This document shows, piece by piece, positions 27,814 through 36,314 of a stretch of 64,000 bases of DNA. The notes under the pieces are model-generated. The model did not search any database, was not told the origin of the DNA, and saw nothing but the letters and a program-made list of their open reading frames with translations. Origin of the DNA: Lihuaxuella thermophila (GTDB lineage: Bacteria; Bacillota; Bacilli; Thermoactinomycetales; Thermoactinomycetaceae); the NCBI RefSeq assembly GCF_900110165.1, contig NZ_FOCQ01000008.1, positions 157,442 to 221,441 on the forward strand, written 5' to 3'. The translations under genes were made by a program, and so were the position numbers. Each line of letters starts with the position of its first letter. The stretch's first letter is position 1.

Positions 27814-28602
27814 CTATAGTTGAGATTTCATGAACTGCAGGGACTGAGCCAATGTCTTACCTTGATCCCCGGGTACGCCGCATTCCAGAGACATCCAACC
27901 TTTGTAACCGATTTCTTTTAAGGCCGCAAAACCTTTTTTAAAGTTGGTATGTCCCAGACCAGGCACAAGGCGGTTGGAATCAGCCAGATGAACATAGCCA
28001 ATCCACTCACCTGCTTCTTTAATGGCTTTGGCGATGTCGGCTTCTTCGATATTCATATGGAAAAAATCAGCCAAAATGGTCATGTGAGGAGAATCGACGC
28101 GTTTGCAGATGTGGACGGCCTGTTCCAATCGGTTGAGCAGATGGGTCTCATACCGGTTCAGCGGCTCCAAAATAACTTTGGTTCCCTGTTGCCCCGCATA
28201 TTCGGCCAATTCGCGCAACTGTTCAACCAGCAGCTCTTCTTCCGCTTCCACCGCCGTTTTCCAAGGGCTCATGTCCGGCAGCTGCGGGGGTCCGAAAATA
28301 GGCACGAGAATCACCCCGCCTGTCGCTCCTGTTTCCGCCGCCAAAGCAAGCATCTGTTTGAACTCTTGTTTGGCTTGCTCGCGCTCATCCTTGTCAGGGA
28401 AGAGGAAACCGAAACGAAATCCTCCGCAGATACAGGTAGCAGATATGCCGCTGTCCGTTAAAGCGGATTTTACTTCTTCCAACCGCTCCGCCAATCCATG
28501 GCCATTCAGTTCAATCCCTTCATAACCATAGGCGGCCAAGTTTTTTACTTTTTCGACAAAAGTGCTGCCTGGAACCAGATTTTCTTGAGCAGCAAATTTC
28601 AT
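27814..28602 (-). CDS. Hydroxypyruvate-isomerase-like / sugar isomerase TIM-barrel protein
   Basis: A 262-residue TIM-barrel enzyme. Metal ligands: Glu in ILEPLNRYE, Asp and His in LADFFHMNIEE, His in YVHLADSNR, Glu in SLECGVPGDQG. The N-terminal LAAYGYEGIELNGHGLAERL is typical. ATG 28602 has GAAGGGTGTGAGAGG upstream. It is the first gene of a sub-operon with 26832 and 25910, with its own likely promoter in the 214-base gap upstream. Substrate unknown; a keto-sugar is inferred. Confidence 0.82.
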   Translation of the reverse strand: MKFAAQENLVPGSTFVEKVKNLAAYGYEGIELNGHGLAERLEEVKSALTDSGISATCICGGFRFGFLFPDKDEREQAKQEFKQMLALAAETGATGGVILVPIFGPPQLPDMSPWKTAVEAEEELLVEQLRELAEYAGQQGTKVILEPLNRYETHLLNRLEQAVHICKRVDSPHMTILADFFHMNIEEADIAKAIKEAGEWIGYVHLADSNRLVPGLGHTNFKKGFAALKEIGYKGWMSLECGVPGDQGKTLAQSLQFMKSQL

Positions 28603-28632
28603 CCTCTCACACCCTTCGCCTGTTTGGGGTTT

Positions 28633-28649
28633 GTTCTCTAAATTAGAAC
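28633..28649. promoter_or_regulatory. Inverted repeat upstream of the isomerase gene
   Basis: GTTCTCTAAATTAGAAC has 5-bp arms GTTCT/AGAAC. On the minus strand a GATATAATAG -10-like sequence lies about 15 bases upstream of it. An operator is plausible. Confidence 0.35.
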
Positions 28650-28770
28650 TTTTTTATCTATTATATCTCCTTTTTTCTATCGATCCTTTGAGGAAATTGC
28701 TCATTATTAGTAGGATCTTGCGGTTGGTCTTCGTATTTGTATGATCGACCCACAGATCCCATACAGTTGC

Positions 28771-28808
28771 AAAAAAAACGGTCAAAGCCTTTTTATCAGC
28801 TTTGACCG
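28771..28808 (-). terminator. Minus-strand terminator after ThuA-like gene
   Basis: CGGTCAAAGC (28779-28788) pairs with GCTTTGACCG (28799-28808), followed on the minus strand by eight T. It splits the sugar genes into two units. Confidence 0.85.
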
Positions 28809-28816
28809 AAGATTTT

Positions 28817-29542
28817 TTACCTCAGCTTCTCCAACGGTTGGACATTGGCGTACCGCGGGACCGGACCTCTTGACGGAGCTGCCCAGCGCGCGGCGTTGGC
28901 GATCACTTTTAGGATTTGGGGATGATGATAAGTCGGGTAAGTTTCATGGCCCGGGCGGAAGTAGAAGATTTTGCCGCGGCCGCGGGTATAGGTGCATCCG
29001 CTCCGGAAAACTTCGCCGCCTTTGAACCAGCTGACAAAGATCAGCTCATCGGGCTGAGGGATATCGAAAAATTCACCGTACATCTCCTCTTTTTCGATAT
29101 CAATATACTCTCCGATCCCTTCGGTGATGGGGTGACCGGGCTGGACGACCCAAAGGCGCTCATTTTCGCCGGCTTCCCTCCATTTGAGGCTGCAGGTGGT
29201 CCCCATCAGTTTGCGGAAGATTTTGGAGTAGTGAGCGGAGTGCAGCACGATCAGGCCCATGCCATCCAACACTCTTTGTTGAACTTTCTCCACGATTTGA
29301 TCCTGCACTTCATGATGAGCCAGATGGCCCCACCAAATCAAGACATCGGTATGGTTTAACACTTCATCGGTTAAACCGTGATCCGGTTCATCCAAAGTCG
29401 CCGTTCCTACTTCGAACCCCTCTTTGCTCAGGTGGTTGGCGATTGTCATATGAATTCCTTCAGGATATATGCTTTTTACATCTTCATCCTTTTTTTCGTG
29501 TCTGAACTCGTTCCACACCGTTACTCGAATCGTTTTTGACAT
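28817..29542 (-). CDS. ThuA-like (trehalose utilisation) protein
   Basis: A 241-residue member of the glutamine-amidotransferase-like ThuA family. It begins [20 protein letters not shown], then [33 protein letters not shown] and a late [13 protein letters not shown]. In rhizobia ThuA acts with the dehydrogenase ThuB on 3-keto-disaccharides. ATG 29542 follows GGGTGGAG. It sits 90 bases after a Gfo/Idh gene, the ThuB-like partner, so a keto-disaccharide step is the best inference. Confidence 0.85.
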   Translation of the reverse strand: MSKTIRVTVWNEFRHEKKDEDVKSIYPEGIHMTIANHLSKEGFEVGTATLDEPDHGLTDEVLNHTDVLIWWGHLAHHEVQDQIVEKVQQRVLDGMGLIVLHSAHYSKIFRKLMGTTCSLKWREAGENERLWVVQPGHPITEGIGEYIDIEKEEMYGEFFDIPQPDELIFVSWFKGGEVFRSGCTYTRGRGKIFYFRPGHETYPTYHHPQILKVIANAARWAAPSRGPVPRYANVQPLEKLR

Positions 29543-29632
29543 TTTCTCCACCCTTTTATATAAAAGAATTTATGTTTGATGGATGGGATATTCCCTTGCT
29601 GAACCGGCGGCTCGGCAGCAGGTATTCCCAGA

Positions 29633-30592
29633 CTATGGCCGGTATCCGGCTGCCTGGTAAATTTGCTCCGTCAATTGCACCACTTTCAGGGCAAATGTAC
29701 CGGGAACCATCACTTCATGCCGCCCCAGAATGGCGTCGATAAAGCTTTTGTCCTGATTGGTCGTCGGTTCCGGCAGTTGGGGGACAACAGGCTCTTCGCC
29801 GTGACGATGAACGGTAATTTTGCCGTTATCGTAGAAGATTCCCCCTTGTTCGCCGCAAAACACATAAGTTTCATGCCAGCGAGGGGCATAACCGACGATG
29901 TTGAGCCCGGCGATCACGCCTTCCGCAAAGCGGATGGAAGTAAATGAGTCGATTTCCACCGGGGTTCCCTGTTGATGCATCGTCGTCCGCACTTCCACCG
30001 GAGTCAATCCTGTCGTCCACAACAACACATCCACGATGTGACTGCCGGAATCCATCAACATCCCGCCACCGGACAAATCCGGGACCTGGCGCCAAGTTCC
30101 GGTCGTCGCCTGCTTCCAGTTTTGATACAGGGAAGCAGTGATGGAGGTGAGCTTCCCGATCAGTCCCTGGGCTATGGCGCTCTGAATGTACATGAAATCT
30201 GGTTGGAAATGCCGCTGATAGGAGACCTGTAAAACTTTTCCCGCCTTTTCTGCCGTTTCTATCAATTTTTCCGCTTCTGCTGATGTACAGGTCATCGGCT
30301 TCTCCACCAACACATGCAACCCTTTGTTCAGAGCATCCGTAACCTGCTGGAAATGCAAGGTATGGGGCGAGCAAATGACCACGGCATCCAGTTCTTCCTG
30401 CTCCAGCATCTTTTTGTAGTCTGCAAATTGCTTCGCTTGCTGCAACCCGTGTTTGGAAACGAGATGATTCCGGCTAACCTCGCTGGGATCGGCAATAGCC
30501 ACGATCTCCGCTTCGCCCAGTTCCGTCAGCTGACGTGCATGCCAATGGGAAATTCCACCCGTTCCGATCATACCAATCCGTACTTTGCTCAC
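29633..30592 (-). CDS. Gfo/Idh/MocA-family dehydrogenase (ThuB-like partner)
   Basis: A 319-residue oxidoreductase. GTG 30592 is chosen because GAGGGGGA lies 7 bases upstream; the ATG two codons earlier is too close. Motifs: Rossmann GMIGTGGISHWHARQL, catalytic Lys in LVEKPMTCTS, and GGGMLMDSGSHIVDVLLW with the catalytic His. It heads the unit with the ThuA-like gene. A 14-bp palindrome with central CG sits 56 bases upstream, suggesting LacI-type control. Confidence 0.9.
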   Translation of the reverse strand: MSKVRIGMIGTGGISHWHARQLTELGEAEIVAIADPSEVSRNHLVSKHGLQQAKQFADYKKMLEQEELDAVVICSPHTLHFQQVTDALNKGLHVLVEKPMTCTSAEAEKLIETAEKAGKVLQVSYQRHFQPDFMYIQSAIAQGLIGKLTSITASLYQNWKQATTGTWRQVPDLSGGGMLMDSGSHIVDVLLWTTGLTPVEVRTTMHQQGTPVEIDSFTSIRFAEGVIAGLNIVGYAPRWHETYVFCGEQGGIFYDNGKITVHRHGEEPVVPQLPEPTTNQDKSFIDAILGRHEVMVPGTFALKVVQLTEQIYQAAGYRP

Positions 30593-30647
30593 AACCATTC
30601 CCCCTCAAGGGTTTGCTGCTCCTGATCTCAGGAACCGCAGATTCTGT

Positions 30648-30661
30648 GAAATCGATTTCAT
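30648..30661. promoter_or_regulatory. LacI/CcpA-type operator candidate TGAAATCGATTTCA
   Basis: A perfect 14-bp palindrome with central CG, 56 bases upstream of the dehydrogenase start. Compare GAAAACGTTTTC sites at the lacI locus (39736 and 40819). Confidence 0.6.
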
Positions 30662-30942
30662 AGAAGACCAATCAGAATCGGATACCCCTGATGTCTGTGA
30701 ATCATCACATCGGTGCCACCCACCCGGTTAGATAAATATTTGATGATGGTCCGCTTATATCACGGACCGGTTTATTTCATTCCATATGAATTTAGATCAT
30801 CGAAGTCGCAAATCCTCCCGTTAAAGGAATTTTTATAAACTGGTTACACAGTTTCCTCCGGATGTTCGGCAGCCGGAAGCCCCGGTTGAGGAACAGAGGG
30901 ATTTTCATGGGGTCGCTTATGTTATATGTCTTTGAAAAAAAC

Positions 30943-30993
30943 GAAAAAGGATCATCTCTGACAAAGAATATGTGAAAGACGATCCCTTTTTTC
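30943..30993. terminator. Terminator after rpoN, bidirectional
   Basis: GAAAAAGGATC (30943-30953) pairs with GATCCCTTTTTTC (30981-30993) across a 27-base loop, 11 bases past the rpoN stop on the minus strand. Confidence 0.7.
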
Positions 30994-31003
30994 TTCTATT
31001 ATT

Positions 31004-32389
31004 CTATTTATATCGTTTGCGTGCCGCAGAAGACGGGATTCCCATCTCCTCCCTGTACTTGGCAACCGTCCGGCGGGAAATGCGGATACCTTCCATGCGC
31101 AATTGGTCCGAGATTTTTTGGTCGGACAAAGGATTTTCTTTTTCTTCCTCAGCGATTAACTGCTGGATTTTGTTTTTCACTGTTTTTTGAGAAAGGTCCG
31201 CTCCCGTTTCTGTAGCCAGTCCCGACGGGAAGAAGAACTTGAACGGAAACAAACCTCTCGGTGTTTGTATATATTTATGCTGGGTCGCCCGGCTGATGGT
31301 CGATTCGTGCAGACCCACCTCTTCAGCCACTTGTTTGAGTGTCAACGGTTTTAGATAATCCACACCTTTTTCGAAAAACTCCTGCTGTTTGGCCACAATG
31401 GCTTCCGCCACACGATAAATGGTATCACGCCGTTGTTCAATTCCCTTGACCAGCCACACGGCTGATTGAATCCAGTTTTTGAGATAAGAGAATGTCTCAT
31501 CCCCGTACAACTCTTTTTGTGCCAGCAGCTGTTGATAGCGGGAGTTGATCGTGAGACGGGGAAAATCGCTGTCATTCATGATGATCACATATTCTCCGTC
31601 TACTTTTTCCACAACCACATCCGGATACACGTATCGGGAAGAAGAATCGGCAAAACCGGCTCCCGGCCGGGGATTGCATTTTTTTATTTCATCGATGGCC
31701 GCTTGAACTTCAAGCACGTCGACACCCAACGTATGAGCGATTTTGCGCAGTTTGCCGTCAGCCACTTCGGGAAGGAACCGTTTGGCGATTTCAATGGCCA
31801 GTCGATTGGGTTTTTCCTTGCGCAATAACTGGATTTCAATGCACTCTGACAGGGATCTGGCTCCGATTCCCGCCGGATCCATGGAATGCAAAACAGACAG
31901 ACATCTTTCCAACTTCTCTTCACTGATTTGAAACCGCTTACATACTTCTACGGCTTCAAAGTCCAAATATCCTTTTTCATCCAGATTTCCGATCAGATAA
32001 AGACATACTTTTTTAGCGACGGGATCAAGAGAATGGTCAAGCAACTGCTCTTCCAGCATATCTGTTAACGATTCCGGAGCTGCCGCCACACGCTCGAGCG
32101 TATTTTCTTTATCCTCCGAATATCTTCCGGAACTGTAATGGGAAGGTTTTTTACTGATATAGTTGACCCAGCGTTCCAGTTCTTGCGACGGAGTCCCTTC
32201 TTCTCCTTTGGGGCGAGTCAGATGCTCTTCAAGCTCCAGGACCGGGTTTTCCGTCATCTGCTCTTCGATGTAATGGAGTAAGTCGGCAGCGGAGTATTGC
32301 AAGATTTGGATGGCTTGCCGCAATTCCGGAGTCATCACCATTTTGAGCCTTTGTTCCTGCACTAAGTTAAAGCCCATCTGCAAAGCCAC
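31004..32389 (-). CDS. rpoN: RNA polymerase sigma-54 factor RpoN (SigL)
   Basis: A 461-residue alternative sigma factor. GTG 32389 is preferred, with GGAGGTG 7-8 bases upstream. Region I is Gln/Leu-rich (LVQEQRLKMVMTPELRQAIQ); the core-binding domain follows, with ESLTDMLEEQLLDHSLDP and LDEKGYLDFEAVEVCKRF. The helix-turn-helix is at VAEEVGLHESTISRATQHKY, and the RpoN box SRRTVAKYREEMGIPSS is near residues 438-454. It directs transcription from -24/-12 promoters with enhancer-binding activators, none of which is encoded in this window. Confidence 0.97.
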   Translation of the reverse strand: MALQMGFNLVQEQRLKMVMTPELRQAIQILQYSAADLLHYIEEQMTENPVLELEEHLTRPKGEEGTPSQELERWVNYISKKPSHYSSGRYSEDKENTLERVAAAPESLTDMLEEQLLDHSLDPVAKKVCLYLIGNLDEKGYLDFEAVEVCKRFQISEEKLERCLSVLHSMDPAGIGARSLSECIEIQLLRKEKPNRLAIEIAKRFLPEVADGKLRKIAHTLGVDVLEVQAAIDEIKKCNPRPGAGFADSSSRYVYPDVVVEKVDGEYVIIMNDSDFPRLTINSRYQQLLAQKELYGDETFSYLKNWIQSAVWLVKGIEQRRDTIYRVAEAIVAKQQEFFEKGVDYLKPLTLKQVAEEVGLHESTISRATQHKYIQTPRGLFPFKFFFPSGLATETGADLSQKTVKNKIQQLIAEEEKENPLSDQKISDQLRMEGIRISRRTVAKYREEMGIPSSAARKRYK

Positions 32390-32751
32390 GTTCCTCACCT
32401 CCGCTCAAGTGGATGACAAAATTCGAACATGTTCGCATCATTTATGATCATGATATTAAGAATAAATGAACTTTGATTAATAAATCCATCTTTATTTTAA
32501 CATATCTGCGAAGAATCTCTTAACCTCTTTTCTTTACAATGGTTTCCTATGATTCTGCTCTCTTCGCTTCTTCGTTAACCTGATCTGGATGATGATCTCT
32601 CCCGGGATTGACTTTTCCGCCCATCTCATATTGACAGGTAATTTAATAAACTCCTAAATCCCGCTTAAACCATGCCTAAAAGAAATCATTCATAATTTAA
32701 TTGAATTCGAAAGAGACATGAAATTATCTTCCGGGAGAGAGGGAAATCACA
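32390..32751. other. Divergent gap rpoN / phoD
   Basis: Contains a perfect 12-bp palindrome CGAACATGTTCG at 32424-32435, just upstream of rpoN. The spacing between half-sites is too short for a Bacillus LexA box. The rest is AT-rich with no gene. Confidence 0.45.
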
Positions 32752-34374
32752 TTGAAAAAAGAACTGTTCAGTGAATGGGAAAAGTTTTTGAGCCGGTTGC
32801 AATCAAACGAAATGGATCGCCGCAGTTTTCTCAGGACCACAAGTAAGATATCCTTGTTGTCACTTGGTTTAACCATCGCCAATTCGCTTGAGGGGGGAAC
32901 GGTTGAGGCATCTCCTAAGTTTAAAGACTACCCCTTTACCCTCGGAGTGGCCTCTGGAGATCCTTTGCCCAACGGAGTTGTTTTATGGACTCGTTTAGCC
33001 CCTGATCCTCTGAACGGAGGAGGTATGCCCACCCGACACGATGTACCCGTCAGATGGGAAATCGCTGCCGATGAAAGCTTCCGGAATGTCGTTCGGCAGG
33101 GTGTGGCGTTCGCCAGAGCCAGCCTTGGCCACTCGGTCCATGTTGAAGTGGACGGATTGCAACCGGGCCGGGAATATTTCTATCGTTTCAAGACGGGTGC
33201 AGAACTCAGCCCTGTCGGTCGGACGAAGACATTACCTGCTTGGGGAGCGCATGTCTCGAATCTCTCCTTTGCATTTGCTTCCTGCCAACAATATGAACAT
33301 GGTTATTACACTGCTTACCGTCGGATGGCCGAAGAGGACCTTGATTTCGTCTTTCATCTTGGTGACTATATCTATGAATACGGACCCAATGAATATGTTG
33401 CGCCCGGAGGAAATGTTCGTTCCCATAACAGTCCGGAAATCATGACACTGGAAGATTACCGCAATCGGTATGCGCTGTACCGGAGTGATGAAGATCTTCG
33501 GGCGGCTCACGCAGCCTTTCCATGGATTGTGACCATGGATGACCATGAGGTTGAGAACAACCATGCAGGAGGAATCCCGGAAAAGGGGCAATCTCCGGAA
33601 GCATTTGTTGCACGCCGGGCAGCCGCATATCAGGCTTATTATGAACATATGCCTTTGCGGCGCTCCTCCTTGCCGCATGGTACGACCATTCAACTTTACA
33701 GGCGCTTTGCATACGGCAACCTGGCAGAATTCCATGTTCTGGATACCCGTCAGTATCGGGATGACCAGGCAAACGGCGATGGAACCAAGCCACCGAGTCC
33801 GGAGTCCATGAATCCCAACCGGACGCTCCTTGGTTCGGAGCAGGAGAGATGGCTTCTCGATGGTCTCGGCCGTTCTCAGGCGCGATGGAATGTTCTTGCC
33901 CAGCAGGTTTTCTTCTCCTACAGAGATTCTAAAATCGGAGACGGCGAATTGCTCAGCATGGATTCCTGGGATGGTTACCCTGCTAACCGGGACCGCATTC
34001 TCCGTTTCCTTGTCGAGAAAAAAATCTCAAACTTCGTCGTTTTGACAGGGGACGTTCATGCGAATTGGGCCAGCGAAATAAAGGCCGATTTTCAAGATCC
34101 GAACTCACCGACAATCGGTGCGGAATTTGTCGGTACTTCGATCTCATCCGGCGGAGATGGATCCGACGCGACGAACCAGCACATTTTAGCTGAAAATCCG
34201 CACATTAAGTTCTACAGTAACCGACGAGGCTACGTGCGCTGTCTCGTTACCCCCGAGACCTGGCAAACGGATTACCGGGTTCTGCCTTACGTGAGCCGTC
34301 CCGGTGCACCTGTCACCACGCAGGCATCATTCATCATGGAAAACGGGAAGCCTGGATTGCACAGAGCAAATTAA
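32752..34374 (+). CDS. phoD: PhoD-family alkaline phosphatase / phosphodiesterase, Tat-exported
   Basis: A 540-residue secreted metalloenzyme releasing phosphate from phosphodiesters, including wall teichoic acid. The start is TTG 32752 with GAGAGGGA upstream. A twin-arginine signal is at residues 22-27 (DRRSFL) before a hydrophobic stretch (about 32-45). The PhoD N-terminal domain (FTLGVASGDPLPNGVVLWTR) precedes the metal-site motifs FHLGDYIYEYG, VTMDDHEVENNHAGG and VVLTGDVHANW, plus FASCQQYEHGYY. No tatA/C gene is adjacent. A dispersed stem-loop follows it. PhoD is classically phosphate-regulated; I see no clear Pho box. Confidence 0.93.
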   Translation: MKKELFSEWEKFLSRLQSNEMDRRSFLRTTSKISLLSLGLTIANSLEGGTVEASPKFKDYPFTLGVASGDPLPNGVVLWTRLAPDPLNGGGMPTRHDVPVRWEIAADESFRNVVRQGVAFARASLGHSVHVEVDGLQPGREYFYRFKTGAELSPVGRTKTLPAWGAHVSNLSFAFASCQQYEHGYYTAYRRMAEEDLDFVFHLGDYIYEYGPNEYVAPGGNVRSHNSPEIMTLEDYRNRYALYRSDEDLRAAHAAFPWIVTMDDHEVENNHAGGIPEKGQSPEAFVARRAAAYQAYYEHMPLRRSSLPHGTTIQLYRRFAYGNLAEFHVLDTRQYRDDQANGDGTKPPSPESMNPNRTLLGSEQERWLLDGLGRSQARWNVLAQQVFFSYRDSKIGDGELLSMDSWDGYPANRDRILRFLVEKKISNFVVLTGDVHANWASEIKADFQDPNSPTIGAEFVGTSISSGGDGSDATNQHILAENPHIKFYSNRRGYVRCLVTPETWQTDYRVLPYVSRPGAPVTTQASFIMENGKPGLHRAN

Positions 34375-34453
34375 TAAATAACCGTTAGCTGTTGCAGGTC
34401 AGTTTCTCCACCCAACCCGGTATAACTTTCACCTGCACAGCATCATAAAACAG

Positions 34454-34496
34454 AAAATGACTTGAGACCCCTGCATGGTGTCTCAAGTCATTTTTT
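34454..34496 (+). repeat. Dispersed ACTTGAG stem-loop, copy 3 (terminator-like)
   Basis: Arms AAAATGACTTGAGAC (34454-34468) and GTCTCAAGTCATTTT (34480-34494) are perfect 15-bp complements, followed by T. It sits between the convergent phoD and permease genes and probably terminates both. Confidence 0.8.
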
Positions 34497-34531
34497 ATCC
34501 ATCATACGATCAGATCGGGCAGAAGTTAAAA

Positions 34532-35344
34532 TTACTTCAGGCCGGTCGTTGCAATTCCTTTGATGAACCATTTCTGGAATATCAGGAAAACAATCAACAT
34601 CGGAATCGTCATAAACATCGTTCCCGCCAAATCAACGTTCCAGTAGGCCACATACTGCCAGTGGAAGGAGTTCAGGCCAACCGGAAGCGTGTACATATCT
34701 TCGGATGAAGCGAGCAGGCTGGGCCACATAAACGAATTCCAATTCCCCAGGAACATAAAGATCGTTTGGGCGGCTAATGCCGGTTTGGCAAGCGGGAGCG
34801 CCACCCGCCAGAAAATGCCCCAGCGGCTCAATCCGTCAATGGTGGCCGCTTCCTCCAGTTCTTTCGGCAGCGAGAGGAAGAACTGACGCATCAAAAATAT
34901 GCCGAACGATTGAGTAAGAAACGGAATGGTAAAGCCCCAGTAAGTGTTAATCCATCCCCACTCGGCAAGCATGATATAGACCGGAATCATCACGACCTGA
35001 CCCGGAACCATCATGACACCCAACACCACATAAAACAGCAATTTTCGTCCCGGAAATTGGATTCGAGCGAGTGCATAGCCGCAAAGGGTGTTAAACAGCA
35101 GGTTCCCGAGTGTAACGGCAACTGCGATAAACACCGAATTCAGAAACCAGGTGAAAAAGGGGAATTTTGTTACGATATACTGGTAATTTTCAAAGGTCAG
35201 GTGACTGACGGGCACCCACATTTTATCCAGATCGGGTGTTGTTTTCAAAGAGGTATAGAGCGACCAAAGGAAAGGAATGAGTGTCAATACGGCATATCCG
35301 ATCACAACAGTGTAGTATAAAATCTTGATCCATCGTCTCCACAT
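34532..35344 (-). CDS. ABC sugar transporter permease, MalG type
   Basis: A 270-residue membrane protein with six hydrophobic helices. The EAA loop is at EEAATIDGLSRWGIFWRVAL followed by P-L-A-K-P-A, which contacts the ATPase. ATG 35344 follows GGAGGGGAG. It is the second permease of a carbohydrate uptake (CUT1) system and lies 12 bases after the MalF-type gene. No ATPase gene is in the operon; such systems in Bacillota usually share MsmX. Confidence 0.92.
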   Translation of the reverse strand: MWRRWIKILYYTVVIGYAVLTLIPFLWSLYTSLKTTPDLDKMWVPVSHLTFENYQYIVTKFPFFTWFLNSVFIAVAVTLGNLLFNTLCGYALARIQFPGRKLLFYVVLGVMMVPGQVVMIPVYIMLAEWGWINTYWGFTIPFLTQSFGIFLMRQFFLSLPKELEEAATIDGLSRWGIFWRVALPLAKPALAAQTIFMFLGNWNSFMWPSLLASSEDMYTLPVGLNSFHWQYVAYWNVDLAGTMFMTIPMLIVFLIFQKWFIKGIATTGLK

Positions 35345-35356
35345 CTGACTCCCCTC

Positions 35357-36232
35357 CTAGGCCGTCTCTTCCTTGAAGAATTTCTTTTGAATGAATGTCA
35401 AAACCAGAATTATCAAGAACAGAACGAACGCCATTGCCGATGCGTATCCCATGTCAAAGTCCTTAAATGCGGTCCGGTATAAGTAAAAGACAACCGTTAA
35501 CGTTGCGTCTTGCGGGCCGCCTTCTCCCTTTGAAATCACGTACACCTGGTCAAACACCTGGAATGTCCCGATGATCGACATAATCAACACAAAAAATGTG
35601 GTCGGACGCAACATCGGCCAAGTGACGAACCGGAACTTCTGCCAGGGAGAGGCACCATCCACTTCCGCCGCTTCATAAAGGTCGGTGGGGATGTCTTGCA
35701 ACCCTGCCAGATAGATCACCATAAACTGCCCGACGGTTGTCCAAATCGCCATCATCATCGTTGCCGGCAGCGCAAACTTGATACTGCCGAACCAGTCATG
35801 CGTGGGAAGCCCCAAATGGGACAGAAACAGGTTTACAATCCCGTCGCTTTTGAACAGGTACATAAACATCACAGACACGGCAACGGTCGATGTGACCGTC
35901 GGCAGAAAATAGACCACCCGGAAGAAGGTTTTCCCTTTAATTTTTGAATCCACAATCAAAGCAAGCATCAAAGCGATGCAGATCTGGACGGGAACCACAC
36001 CGAGCGAATAAAAACTTGTATTTTTGAGTGCCTTTAAAAATCGCGGGTCCTGAAACAACTTGACATAATTATCCAATCCGATCCATTTTGCTTGATCAGG
36101 TGCCAAAAAAGAAAACTCATGAAAACTGATGTAAAACGCATAAAAAATCGGGCCGATCAGAAATACTGCCAGCGAAACCACAACAGGCATGACAAACAGA
36201 TATCCGGTGATCATGTCTCCGCGTGACCGCAT
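35357..36232 (-). CDS. ABC sugar transporter permease, MalF type
   Basis: A 291-residue membrane protein. ATG 36232 is chosen, with GAAGGGGGGAAA upstream. Six hydrophobic helices, beginning ITGYLFVMPVVVSLAVFLIG; the EAA loop is YEAAEVDGASPWQKFRFVTW followed by PMLRP. It pairs with the MalG-type gene downstream and the binding protein upstream (82 bases). Confidence 0.92.
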   Translation of the reverse strand: MRSRGDMITGYLFVMPVVVSLAVFLIGPIFYAFYISFHEFSFLAPDQAKWIGLDNYVKLFQDPRFLKALKNTSFYSLGVVPVQICIALMLALIVDSKIKGKTFFRVVYFLPTVTSTVAVSVMFMYLFKSDGIVNLFLSHLGLPTHDWFGSIKFALPATMMMAIWTTVGQFMVIYLAGLQDIPTDLYEAAEVDGASPWQKFRFVTWPMLRPTTFFVLIMSIIGTFQVFDQVYVISKGEGGPQDATLTVVFYLYRTAFKDFDMGYASAMAFVLFLIILVLTFIQKKFFKEETA

Positions 36233-36314
36233 CGGTTTCCCCCCTTCTTGTATCATGGGAAAAGATGCCCGCCAGCCTGAAACTGACAAGCATCTTTGTT
36301 TTAAAAGCCGGTGT

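Larger units (their letters stand above)
30593..31003. other. Gap upstream of the dehydrogenase and downstream of rpoN
   Basis: Holds the palindrome at 30648-30661, probably the sugar-operon promoter, and the rpoN terminator at 30943-30993. No gene seen. Confidence 0.5.

Noticed and set aside
32424..32435. CGAACATGTTCG as a LexA (SOS) box upstream of rpoN
   Set aside because: Bacillus LexA boxes need GAAC-N4-GTTC; here only two bases separate the half-sites.
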